From assembly GCA_037176725.1 (NCBI GenBank), contig JAZBRS010000020.1:86994001-87058000 (forward strand): a DNA stretch of 64,000 nt, written 5' to 3'. Numbering within the stretch: position 1 is the first letter of the stretch; the number at the start of each line of letters is the position of its first letter. The notes beneath the pieces were generated by a model, which was given only the letters and a program-made list of their open reading frames with translations, did not search any database and was not told the origin of the DNA. The stretch comes from Posidonia oceanica (Eukaryota; Streptophyta; Magnoliopsida; Alismatales; Posidoniaceae). Positions 49,215 through 60,095 of the stretch are shown piece by piece. Both the position numbers and the translations under genes were made by a program.

Positions 49215-50857
49215 GTAGACACCCTGATTTTGCGGTAATCTGCTAACAGACTCCTCCAAAAGATTCGATCTAGCCACTCTAGGAAGCTCTCCCACACCTC
49301 CAACCACCCAAAATCCACTCCCAAGCATCAAGTCAACCCTTGGTTCAAACAGTCAAACTTTAGCCAAAGATCCACTAAAACAAACCTCATACTGGATCAA
49401 GCACAATCAACTAGCGTGGGTCACCAGCGTGTGTCTTAGGTGCACCTTCTGAGCATAGGTCACAGGCGTAGTTTGCCCACGTGGTGCTCTGTCCCAGTTT
49501 CACTACAAAGGGGTAAACTTGTCTTATCACTTTTGGACGTGAATTTCGAGCCTTATCATTGGCTCTTACGAATCTGATGATATTGTTTGATATGTTTGGA
49601 CCATCATACCCCCTTTCATACACACAAAGCTCAATCAAATCCTTTAAATCCAATCCCAGCCTTTCATCTTACACCATCTTTTCATCCAATGGCTATTAAC
49701 AACCACAACACCTATAAAACACCCACGTCTACCCATGACGAGGGGCTTCTTCGTCTTCGACTGTTTGGGCTCCTTCTTCTGCTCTCTTCTCAACTCCTTC
49801 TACTCTCCCTCTTCCTCCCCTCATGACCTGAGTGACCAGAACCGTGAGCAAGAGTGAGAAAGAGAGAGTACCTTGAGCAAGTGAGAGCCACCTCCACATC
49901 CCGTCCTCCACCGTAAACCATCCACACCCTCACGCTTGCCCGTCACAGCCTGGAGTGTGTGGAGGTAGCAACCCGGAGCATCTTGGAGGAGTCTCGATGT
50001 GAGAAGCCGTTGTAGGCTTGGAGAGGAGAACATCTGGAACTCTGCGTGAAAGGTCAGGCCCTCCACTCGAGGTTGTAGGCATGCTTCTACTACATTGTCA
50101 TTGCAACGCCTCTGTTTTACCCTGGTGGTTTGTCATTTGGTTTTGTTTTGCTGTTTTGTTTCTGATGCCTGCATGTGTTGGGTTCCATTATTTCTCTTAG
50201 TGCTTCTCGTTGTTTTGCTACAATACGTAGTCATGGCTTCACATTTTACTCTTTGCTCTTTCTCCTTCTTCAATCGTAGAGCCCATCTGAGGTGGTCCTA
50301 GCCTTGGGAATCCTGTAGTCCAAGTATCCATGCAAACGTGGAGCTAGGACCCATTTGGGTTCCAAGTGACAAATATGGGTTAATCGATTCATGCTTTCTT
50401 TGATTCAGTTTTATTTCGATTGTGTTGTCTTCTTACATTAGTTTACATCGTTCTTGGATGCCTTACTTCTTCTCTGGGATTTCGGTTTGTGGGTTTGAAT
50501 TATGTGTAATGATCAATGATAGGTGAAAGCAGAACATAGGTTCTGGGCATGTCTGGTGGGCACGGGCATCCTATGTGAGTATCCAGCGTAGGCCTGCAGT
50601 GCAGTTACTCACGTGGTTCCCCGGCGCGGTCCCCTGGTCCACATCTTGGTAGTCGTAGTTAAGCACCTCTTATGCTTAATTGCTTCTCCACTCTTGGTTT
50701 TCAGCAATTTGACTTCTCTCCTTGCATGTGTACTTATGCTTGCATAACATCTCCTTTGTTGCCTTTCACATTCCTTGGTTGCCTTTGTTTATTTCCTTTT
50801 TGTCACACACATGAGCAGTTAAACATAGTGAGACCAACGTTGTTGGGCTTACGGGGG
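49215..50857 (+). mobile_element. LTR B, truncated by element D (second copy)
   Basis: Counterpart of 24848-26494. The first bases are damaged (GGTAGACACCCTG instead of TGTAGACACCCCG). The TATA box is at about 49711-49722. The sequence stops at 50857 after GGGGG, which is the likely 5-bp target duplication of element D. Confidence 0.75.
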
Positions 50858-53800
50858 TGTAGTAATCCTGAAATTCTGATCGTCCATGCACGATGCCAAA
50901 GCTTGCGTGCACCGATCAAAATAGGCTCACTATATGCGGTAGGATCCGAGGGAAGAAACTTGACTCGAAAATGCTGGCAAAAGAAGGAAAAAGAAATGAT
51001 AAGACAAATCGAAGTTGCCACCAGGTCTATTGAGTTGAGAGATAGGGAAAACTGAGGGTAATGCATGGAAAGACATGCAAAACTAGATGCAAAGAGATGC
51101 GATGCAACACAATGCGATGCTATGCTATGCTATGCTATGACTCGTGCCTAGGATGAAGGAATGGTCATTACGGGTCAAGAGAAAGGGCAATGACTCCTGT
51201 TACGCACGGGGAAGGTGTTAGGCACCCCCGATACGTCCGAGAGTGGGTCCTTCTTAGGCAATCTCGCTCGCTAATGCAGGAAGATGCTTGCCTAATGCCT
51301 AAATGCAATGAATGTCTGATTGCTATGCATGGGAAATAAACGTGCTATCTATGTGCTCAGCAGCACTGCTAGTGTTCCAAACTAGGCGAACCCTAGTTCG
51401 TGAGAACTCCTAGGCAGTAAGCATCATTACCCTAATGCAAATGCTGGCGATAAAGCAAAACAGCGAGGAAAACCATGCAATGCAAACGACATGCAAGGGA
51501 TAAACCAAAGCAGGCACAGAAAACGGTGCAAGTGCGGGAGACGATGCGAAAGCGCAGGAAATGATGCAAGAGCACGGAAAATGATGCAAAGGCACGGAAA
51601 ACGATGCAAAGGCACAGAAAACTATGCAAGCATGGGAAATGATGCAAGCGAGCAACATGCAAAAGAGAAAGCGAAAGCGAATCTAGGGCGAAAACCTCGA
51701 GAAAGCGTGCAAGGCAAGGTGCAAAACCAAAACAGGGGTCAGGTAGCATGCATGGGAGTAGCAGTATGTATAAGAAGCGATAAAACACAGAAAACGGTGA
51801 ATGAAACCAAATCGGCGTTTTAAAATCAGGTTCAGCCAATTGCAAGCGTTGGACGCTGGCAACTCCAACATCCAACACCTGCTGAAGGCGAACAGCATGC
51901 AGTTTTCAAAAAGGATGCATTCTAGCTATATGAATGCGATGCAGATGCAGAAATGCAATAGAAATGGGTGCATGACATGTAGAGCAAACAGGACAGCAAA
52001 CCAGAAGCAGATTCAGAGCAAGATGCAAGCAAAGATCAGCATTTTAAACAAGCAGGGCGTTGGACGCCCGAGGGCATGGAGTCCAATGTTAGACGCCAGA
52101 GGGACTGGCGTCCAACACAGGCTAAAGGACAGCAAAGCAAATAAGCATCCAGATGATAAATAAAGTATTGAAGTATGCATTTAGGCTACTGTAAGCAAGC
52201 ATAGGCTAAACATGCAAGCATGGGATATGAAAAATTCAAGAAGAAACAACATCTACAACGCGTGCCAGGCATAAAGCTCAACCAGAGCGTTGTACGCGAG
52301 CTAGACCTACGTCCAACGTTGGACGCGAGGAACAGCAGTGTACAACGCACTGGGAGGCACAAACAAACAAACGACCCGCATAAAACTTGCATATGAACTA
52401 AGAAAGCTGAGGGACAGTTGCCATGAAGGCCAAGCAAGCATACAAGTACAGAGATCATGCAAACATAGGGATCAGAGCATCATGCAAACACTTAGAACCA
52501 AAGTGAAAGAGCAGCAACGTTAGACGTTGGTAGCAGCAGCGTCCAACGTAGGACGCTGAAGCCCCCAACGTCCAACACATGTAGAATGCAAACCCACCTG
52601 CAAAGGGGGAGCTCAGCTCTAAACCCCACTTAAACATGCATGCAAGCTACTGATGACATGCCAGATCAAGAGAAAACACTCATACCAAGCATATAATCCA
52701 TGAGAAACAAATAAAAAGAGCATGCATAAGAGTAAAGGGGTAAAAAACCCAAGAAAAATTAGCATGCAACTTGAGAGGAGATTAGATAGCCTAAACATGG
52801 TTGCCATAGGGGCTAGGCATCACTAAATATGCATGGATCAAGTATAAATCTCAAAAAGAAGCAAGATACAAGCATGGCAGCAGATATGAGCTAGCAGACA
52901 TGTAGGACGCTGGATGATCCAGCGTCCAACGTTGGACGTGGCTCACTCTAGCGTCCAACACAGGTAGACAGCAGAATGACCTAAGGCATGCAAAAATGAT
53001 CCAAACAAGGATCAAAACAAGGAAGCAGGCATGGCATAGCATCTGAAAATATGTAAGGAAAGCATGCAGAACAAACTCATAAAAGGCAAGCAACAGCGAA
53101 GCATGGCAAGCTTCAAAGCAAAAGCAAAGGTAGATAAGGCATAGCAGGGTGTTGGACGCCTGACCTTGCAGCGTCCAACGTTGGACGCACCAGGCTGTGC
53201 GTCCAACAAGGCGATGATCTTCCTGGCCAAGAACAGCGGCCAAATCGATCAAAAACCTCAAACAAACTTGCTAGTAAGCAAGTGTGACCGATAACAAGCA
53301 TGATGGTATGCTTGGTGTCGGAGATAGGTGGGTGGATTGCTCCACCCACATCCTCCTCCTCGCGGCCGGAAAGCCAAGGCGAGGAGGTGTGTGTGCTATG
53401 CAAGAAGGCATGGAAATCATCTAGAAACGTTCATACACTCATGCATGAGCAACGGGGATCAAAAACCAACCTTGCCGCGGCCTAAGGTGGCTGTTCACGT
53501 TCTTCGCCGGCGTTGCGGAAGCTTGCGGCAGGCGGACTCTGGCGAGGTCGCAGGACGTGTAGGAGGCACGGGAGAGGGCGCCGAAGGTCTGGGAGTGAAG
53601 GTGGGAGATCACTCTTCGCTCTGGTAACGCTCAATTTTCTCTCGGGCAAGTGTGGTGAGGTCTGCAATGGTGTGAAGGTCGCTGTTTGTTGGGTGGGTGA
53701 CTGGGTTCCTCCGCCAGTGGCAGAGGTTGTAGGTGTGGCAAAGGCTCTTGCAGGCAATGGCAGGTGAAGCTGGGTGTATGGAGGCCATGAGGGTTGTCAG

Positions 53801-54365
53801 GTGGAGGCGTGGGACTTGTTAGAGGGTCGGGGAAAGTCGTTGGTGGCAGGAGAAACATGGCTGATGGCAATGACCGCGGAGGAGAGCAGTTTGCCCACCG
53901 GGGAAGGAAGGGACGGCTAGTAAGTGGACTAACTTCGGCTTGGAAGGTAGTGGATGGCTTGGAGTGCATGAGAGGATGGGTAGTAAGTGCATACGAGCGG
54001 TGGAGAGGACGGGAGGTTAGCCGAAGGTGGTGGAGCAGCCGCTATAGCTTCCAGGTCGTTGGAAACTAGTGCAGAGCACATCCAACGTTGGATGCTAGCA
54101 CAGGACGCGTCCAATGTTGGACGCTGCCCGTGCCAGCGTTCAACATGCCCAGGAGGCCAAAGGCTGAAATGGGCTTGCGCTTGGGCATAAAAAAGGTTTA
54201 AAAAGGTGTAGAAGGCTTGGGTTAAGGTTTTGGGGTTTTGGTAAGATTTTAGGTTTGGTTTTGGGTAGAAATGGGTTAGTCTAAAAAAAGAGAGCCATCC
54301 AAGAGTCCAAGCAAGCCTACAGGAGAAATCACCAACTTCCAGGCTGTCAGAATGGGGTGTCTACA
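50858..54365 (-). mobile_element. 3' LTR of Tat-lineage element D
   Basis: 3508-bp minus-strand LTR with 5-bp inverted ends: TGTAGTAATCC at 50858 and GGGGTGTCTACA ending at 54365. It is followed on its right by a polypurine tract, so it is the 3' LTR. It is rich in ATGC words (ATGCT microsatellite at about 51115-51138) and carries a cluster of GCGTCCAACGTTGGACGC palindromes. Open frames inside, such as 51432-51878 minus, are by-products of simple composition. Confidence 0.85.
52075..54125. repeat. GCGTCCAACGTTGGACGC palindrome cluster in LTR D
   Basis: Perfect or near-perfect copies of an 18-bp palindrome at about 52085, 52312, 52540, 52920, 53170, 54078 and 54108. Most are flanked within 30 bases by half-sites (GTTGGACGC before, GCGTCCAAC after). 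The order and spacing match the palindromes in the D2 LTR (60338-62215). Confidence 0.9.
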
Positions 54366-54380
54366 GATGCCCCTCCCTGA
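54366..54380 (-). other. Polypurine tract of element D
   Basis: Minus-strand AGGGAGGGGCATC directly before TGTAGACACCCC. It fixes D as minus strand, with its 3' end at the left. Confidence 0.85.
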
Positions 54381-54825
54381 GCGAGGTCAAGCGTAGCGAG
54401 ACCGCTGCTCTGGGTAGATAAGACACCCTACCTAACGCTGGTAGGAGTGCAAATTGCTGTAGGCGTGAGTCATTTACCCAGCGAATGCACCGAAAATCAT
54501 GACTCAGAGCCACAATGCAGATGCAGATGCGAATGCTAATGTTGATGTAATGCGTGCCAATGCAGATGCAATGCGTGCTGATGCAGTTATTTATCATGCA
54601 ATGCTGTTAGTAAAAGAATGCAGTGCTGATGTGGAAGGGATGCAAAGAAAGCTACAGTGCAATGCATGAGTTCGGTGATTAGTCCGAGCTCACAAAAGGG
54701 ACGCCTGACAAGACTGACGGGATTGGCATCCGAGCAGTTAGGGCTGCTAGCCCAACAAGCAAAAGGGTTCAGACAATTTGACGGTTGTCGACCGAGCAGT
54801 TAGGGCGGCCAGCCTGCAGGGGAAC
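54381..54825 (-). mobile_element. 3' untranslated part of element D next to the array
   Basis: Non-coding. ATGC-rich microsatellite at about 54510-54660. The phrase CCGAGCAGTTAGGGC occurs at about 54731 and 54793, forming a short repeat that leads into the 147-bp array. Confidence 0.65.
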
Positions 54826-56340
54826 AGAAGCAGCTTGTCCTCACCCGAGGAACCAAGCAAGAAAGAGAAAGAGAAAGGGGGAAGGCAAGCGTGGGCATCG
54901 TCAGCCCGGAGCGAAGCCACATAAGGGCTGATCCTCGCACGAGGATACATGGAAGGACTCCGAGCATATGGGGTCTGAGAGGAGCTTGTCCTCGCTTGAG
55001 GAAGCAAGCGCGAAAGGGAGAAAGGGGGCAGACAAGCGTGGGCATCGTCCGCCCGGAGCGAAGCCACGCAAGGGATGATCCTCGCACGAGGATACAGGGA
55101 AGGACTCCGAGCATACGGGGTCCAAGAAGAGCTTCTTCTCGCCCGAGATAGCAAGCAAGAAAGGGAGAAAGGGGGAGGGCAAGCGTGGGCATCGTCCGCC
55201 CAGAGCAAAGCCACGCAAGGGCTGACCCTTGCACGAGGATATAGGGAAGGACTCCGAGCATACGGGGTCCAAGAAGAGCTTGTCCTCGCCCGAGGAAGCA
55301 AGCAAGAAAGGAAGAAAGGGGACAGGCAAGCGTGGGCATCGTCCGCCCGGAGCAAAGCCATGCAAGGGCTGATCCTCGCACGAGGATACAGGGAAGGACT
55401 TCGAGCATACGGGGTCCGAGAAGAGCTTGTCCTCACCCAAGGAAGTAAGGAAGAAAGGGAGAAAGGCGGAGGGCAAGCGTGGGCATCGTCCACCTGGAGC
55501 GAAGCCACGCAAGGGCTGACTCTCGCATGGGGATACAGGGAAGGACTTCGAGCATACAGGGTCCGAGAAGAGCTTGTCCTCGCCCGAGGAAGCAAGCAAG
55601 AAAGGAAGAAAGTGGGCAGGCAAGTGTGGGATCATCCGCCCAGAGCGAAGCCATGCAAGGGCTGATCCTCGCACGAGGATACGGGGAACGTCTCCGAGCA
55701 TACGGGGTCCGGGAAGTGCTTGTCCTCGCCCGAGGAAGCAAGCAAGAAAGGAAGAAAGGGGGCAGGCAAGCGTGGGCATCGTCCGCCTGGAGCGAGGCCA
55801 CGCAAGGGCTGATCCTCACACGAGGATACAGGGAAGGACTCCGAGCATATGGGGTCCAAGAAGAGCTTGTCCTCGCCCGAGGAAGCAAGCAAGAAAGGGA
55901 GAAAGGGGGCAGGCAAGCGTAGGCATCGTCCGCCCAGAGCGAAGCCATGCAAGGGCTGATCCTCGCACGAGGATACAGGGAAGCACTCCGAGCATACGGG
56001 GTTCGAGAAGAGCTTGTCCTTGCCTGAGGAAGCAAGCAAGAAAGGAAGAAAGGGGGCAGGCAAGCATGGGCATTGTCCGCCCGGAGCGAAGCCACGTAAG
56101 GGCTGATCCTCGCAAGAGGATACAGGGAAGGACTCCGAGCATTCGGGGTCCGAGAAGAGCTTGTCCTCGCCCGAGGAAGCAAGCAAGAAAGGAAGAAAGG
56201 GGGCAGGCAAGCGTGGGCATCGTCCGCCCGGAGCGAAGCCACGCAAAGGCTGATCCTCGCACGAGGATACAGGGAAGGACTCCGAGCATACGGGGTCCGA
56301 GAAGAGCTTGTCCTCGCCCGAGGAAGCAAGCGCGGCCTCC
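54826..56340. repeat. 147-bp tandem array in element D
   Basis: Ten units. The anchor CGAGCATA or a close variant lies at 54961, 55108, 55255, 55402, 55549, 55695, 55842, 55989, 56136 and 56283: spacing 147 in eight intervals and 146 in one. Each unit contains two self-complementary stretches, TCCTCGCCCGAGGA and TCCTCGCACGAGGA or variants. Because 147 is divisible by 3, long frames open on both strands (for example 55632-56780 minus and 55574-56455 plus), but they are artefacts of the repeat. The array sits between the broken RNase H and the 3' LTR, where integrase would normally be. Confidence 0.95.
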
Positions 56341-56925
56341 GTGTGGACGGAGACGGAAAAGGCTTGTCCTCGTCCGAGAAAGCAAGCAGGGGATTCCGTG
56401 TGGACGGAATCCAAAGGGGGCTTGTCCTCGCCCGAGGAAGCAAGCTGCAGTCTGATCCTTGCCTGAGGAAATAGACAGGGGACTTCGTCTGCACGGAGCG
56501 AAGTCACCCGGGGGCATGTCCCCGATCGGGGAAACAAGCGGGCCTGATCCTCGCCCGAGGAAACAGGAAGGACTTCGTTCGCACGGAGCGAAGTCGCAGG
56601 GGGCTTGTCGTCGCACGAGGTAGCAAGTAGGCTTGTCCTCGCCCGAGGAAGCAAGCAAGCGGGACCCCGTCTACACGGAGCGAAGTCACACGAAAAGAAA
56701 AGGAAAAAAGGCTTGTCCTCGCCCGAGGGAGCAATCAAGAAACAAAAAGAGGGCTTGTCCTCACCCGAGGAGGCAAGCAAGAAAGGAAAAAAGGCTTGTC
56801 CTCGCCCGATGAAGCAAGCGGGGTGTGCATACGCTTATCCTCGGTCGAGGAATAAGCGGGCCTGATCCTTGCCCGAGGAAATAGGGAAACTCCATCTGCA
56901 CGGAGCTGTGCAGGGCTTGTCCCTT
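56341..56925. repeat. Irregular hairpin-rich extension of the array
   Basis: Shorter units (about 50-100 bases) that keep GCTTGTCCTCGCCCGAGGAA but alternate with other self-complementary blocks, such as GGATTCCG...CGGAATCC, GACTTCG...CGAAGTC and CCCCGATCGGGG. It ends against the RNase H fragment at about 56925. Confidence 0.85.
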
Positions 56926-58349
56926 GCAAAGGGGATCATCTACCCCTGTGGCGTGGTCAGCACTATGCCTATGCCTCGACCCTTCTTATTGACAGTGCCA
57001 TCAAAGTACAACCGCCATTGCTCTGGATCTTCAGGGTCCTTCTCCTCAAGGTCCTCCATTGCAAAGAGGATGTCATCATCTGGGAACTGTGTCTGGAGAG
57101 GCTGGTATTCAGGCAAGGGAAAGTCTGCAAGGTGATCCGCCATGGCTTGGCCCTTCATGGCTTGCTGCGTGACAAAGGTGATGTCGTACTGAGACAACAG
57201 TACCTGCCACTTGACGCATCTGCCTACCATTGCTGGCTTCTGGAAGAGGAACTTGATGGGGTCATGTTGGCATAGAAGCCGAACTAGATATGCCATCATG
57301 TAGTGCCTCAGCTTCTGTACAGCCCAGAAGAGGGATAAGTAGGTCTTCTCCATTGTGCTATACCTAGCTTCGCAATCATTGAACTTCTTGCTCAGGTAAT
57401 AAATTGCATGCTCCTTTCTACCAGTTTTGTCATGCTGGCCTAAGATGGTGCCCATGGAATGCTGCGTGGTAGAGAGGTAGAGAAGCAGAGGTCTCCCCAG
57501 CGTGGGAGGGACCAAAACAGGAGGCTTGGTCAGAAGTTGCTTGATCTTGTCAAAGACAGCTTGGCACTCCTCGCTCCAGTTAATCTGTACATTCTTCTTC
57601 AGGAGTTTGAAGATCGGTTCGCAGATAGGCATGAGCTGTGCAATGAACCAACTGATATACTATAGACGTCCGAGCAGGCCTCAGACTTCTTTCTCTGTCT
57701 GGGGGGGTGGCATGTCCACGATGGCCTTTGCCTTCATCGGGTTCACTTCAATCCTCCTCTGGCTAACAATGTAGCCCAGGAGCTTGCCCAAAGATACCCC
57801 GAATACGCATTTACTGGGGTTAAGGCGCAGCTTGTACTTTCTCAAGCGGTCAAAGAGCTTCCTTAAACAGGCAAGGTGGTCCTCAAGCTCTTTGGTCTTG
57901 GCAATCATATCATCCACGTAGACCTCAACTTCTTGATGCATGAGGTCGTGGAAAAGTACAGTCATGGCCCTCTGATAGGTTGCGCCAGCATTTTTCAGCC
58001 CAAATGGCTTAACTTGGTAGCAAAAGACACCCCAAGGGGTGATGAAGGATGTTTTCTCCATGTCCTCTTTTGCCATTCTGATCTGGTTATAGCCAAAGAA
58101 GCCATCCATAAAGGAGAGCATTTTATGGCCTGCAGTGTTGTCGACTAGGATGTCAATGTGCGGTAGTGGGAAATCATCCTTAGGACTCGCCTTGTTCAGG
58201 TCCCGGTAGTCGATGCACATACGGACTCATCCATCCTTCTTGGGCACTGGCACAATGTTTGCAAGCCACTCAGGGTAAAGGACGACCTTGAGGATGTTAA
58301 CAATGTGCTGCTTCTTGATCTCCTCTTTGATCATGAGCAGCCACTGCGA
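56926..58349 (-). pseudogene. Reverse transcriptase and RNase H of element D, decayed and truncated
   Basis: Minus-strand Ty3/gypsy pol fragment. It contains CIDYRDLNKASPKDDFPLP, FGLKNAGATYQRAM and the catalytic YVDDM (residues 101-104 of the 57681-58220 frame). A gypsy RNase H region (KEHAIYYLSKKF, AVQKLRHYM) follows, and then the start of a second, archaeal-type RNase H (LYFDGTVNKKGRGIGIVL, about 56943-57020). A dual RNase H is diagnostic for the Tat/Ogre lineage. In-frame stops lie at 58350, 58227, 57681 and 56940. The second RNase H ends near 56925 where the tandem array begins, and no integrase is found, so the element could not move by itself. Confidence 0.9.
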
Positions 58350-60017
58350 TCACCATCGCCTTAGCTTCTGCTTTACTGGCCTTGCGTTTGGGTCCAAAGG
58401 TAGGTTGTGCACAACTATCTCAATGTCGAGGCCGACCATATCTTCGTAGCTCCAAGCGAAGACATTTGCATACTCCTTCAAGAATGCGATGAATTCTGCT
58501 CTAGTCTGGGGCAACAGATGGGTGCTAATGCGGACCTCTCTAACTTCTTCTGCTGTACCGATGCTGACAACCTCTGTCTCCTCTTCGACATGGAGGTTGG
58601 GGCCTTCTGGATCGTCGTCGTGGGGCCGGAATTCAGGCGACGGTTCGTCATTCTCATCTTCGCCTACATCATCCTCCTCTCCACATGTAATAAGTTCCGA
58701 GAGGATCTCCTTCTCAAAGGTGGGGTCTGAGATATCGAAGGAGTGCAAGTGTTCCGCTGCTTGGCCCTGGTGACGCTTCAGGATGGTCACGCTTACCCGA
58801 GTGTTTCTGTACCCTCGGTGCGCGACCTCTGTCCTGGCAAACTCCTCGACTGGCTCTGCCTGCTCTGACTCTGCTGCTGGCTCTGTTGACTCTGCTACTG
58901 CCTGTTCGAGGCTAACCGTGCTTCGACTGCCTACGCTGAAGCTGGTTGTGCTGCTGCTTGCTGTACGGGGGTTGCATGTGCTACTGCTTGCTGCTGTGCT
59001 GTTGGTGCTTGCTGTGTTACTGCTTGTGCATGTTGTGCCTGCTGGTGCATGTTGTGCCAATGCTGCTACTTGCGGTGCTACTGGTGCTGCTTGTGGTGCT
59101 GATGCCGCTGGTATTTGCTGCACTGCCACTTCCTCTGCATGTTCTGGTGTGCTTGCTAGGGATATATCAGGTTGGCGGCTGATCAGTGTACTGCTGCTTG
59201 CTGCATTGCCTAAGTGGGGCATGCACTGCACAAACCATCTAGACCCACCCCTTGGCTGCAGGGTAATCAGCTCATCTGGTCTAGTGGGTGCCTCGACCGC
59301 TAGGTCTTCCTCTAGGACCATGATAGAGGGATCTGCGGCCACAGCCTTCCCCTTCTTCTGTGCTGTCTCATGCTCTGCAACGTCCTGTGCCAGCGATGTG
59401 AGGTTCTCTTGGAACAGTTGCTCCAAGTCTCCCATTGAAAAGTCAATCTGAGCGTCTGCAGCCACTCCTCCCTCCTCATCTGAGGGTGAGTCGACGTAAT
59501 AAGCGACTACTGGGTTTGCGGCCAGTCCTGGCTCGACTGCTGGGCTTTCTGCTGCTTGGGGTACTTGTTTCGTTGCTGCTGGGTAGGCTGCCTAGGTCAC
59601 TGCTGCTACTAGAGGGGAGGTACAATTGCTCCTCCGAGGGGCCAATGGCTGGGCCACTGTGCTTGGGGACGAAGCGCCGGTGCCCGTGGGTGACAGTGGT
59701 TGTCTCCCGGTAGCAGCGGTGAGAATCTTCTGCAAAGCAAGATCTGCTGAAGCTGACAGTGGTGTGCCGAACAGAGTCGCCTGGCTTGCTTGTGGTGCTG
59801 TTGATGATGCAGACCGAGTCATGCTGCTACCTGATCCGACTGACTGCGCCGTCGGAGAAGGTGATTTCCATGCTAGTGCAGTTGCGGCCACAAGCTGACT
59901 GCTGGATGATGCCGGAGGACGTGCTTTTGACTCTGGCGCTGCAGCTGCGGATGTTGGTGACTTTGGTGAAGCTGCAGGAAGAGGAGAAACTGTCAACCCC
60001 GCCGAAGGGCCTACCAA
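58350..60017 (-). pseudogene. Element D polyprotein segment upstream of reverse transcriptase
   Basis: Two minus-strand frames. That at 58350-59465 (371 residues) starts MAADAQIDFSMGDLEQLF and runs through a long Ala/Ser/Thr/Pro-rich stretch. It ends with an acidic segment and EYANVFAWSYEDMVGLD with PVKQKLRR, which is the usual lead-in to gypsy reverse transcriptase. That at 59592-60017 is Pro/Ser/Ala-rich. No protease active-site motif or Gag domain is seen, so the expected protease is missing or unrecognisable. GCTGCT-type trinucleotide runs (58930-59130) underlie the Ala/Ser-rich part. Confidence 0.7.
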
Positions 60018-60095
60018 TTCTGCTACTGCATTAGTGAGTGCCTAGCAAACTGATCGAGGCACTGTCACGCTGAGTTGATCCTTACTGCTGGCTGG
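60018..60095 (-). mobile_element. Internal fragment of D before the D2 insertion
   Basis: 78 bases of D internal sequence. The last five, GCTGG, would be the target duplication if D2 inserted here. Confidence 0.5.

Larger units (their letters stand above)
30279..50857. repeat. Second copy of the 24.5-kb tandem duplication
   Basis: Direct copy of 5611-26494, in the same order and orientation. It ends abruptly at 50857, inside LTR B, where retroelement D is inserted. The remaining part, equivalent to 26495 onward, should lie beyond D, D2 and G, outside the window. Confidence 0.95.

Noticed and set aside
50672..51055. 127-codon plus-strand frame
   Set aside because: It crosses the junction between LTR B and element D at 50858, so it is a chance fusion.
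54826..56340. CRISPR-like look of regular repeats
   Set aside because: The sequence is a plant genome; units are contiguous 147-bp tandem repeats without unique spacers.
54747..56780. Several long open frames (up to about 380 codons) on both strands
   Set aside because: They lie in the 147-bp array; a period divisible by 3 keeps frames open by chance. The products are repeats of one unit.
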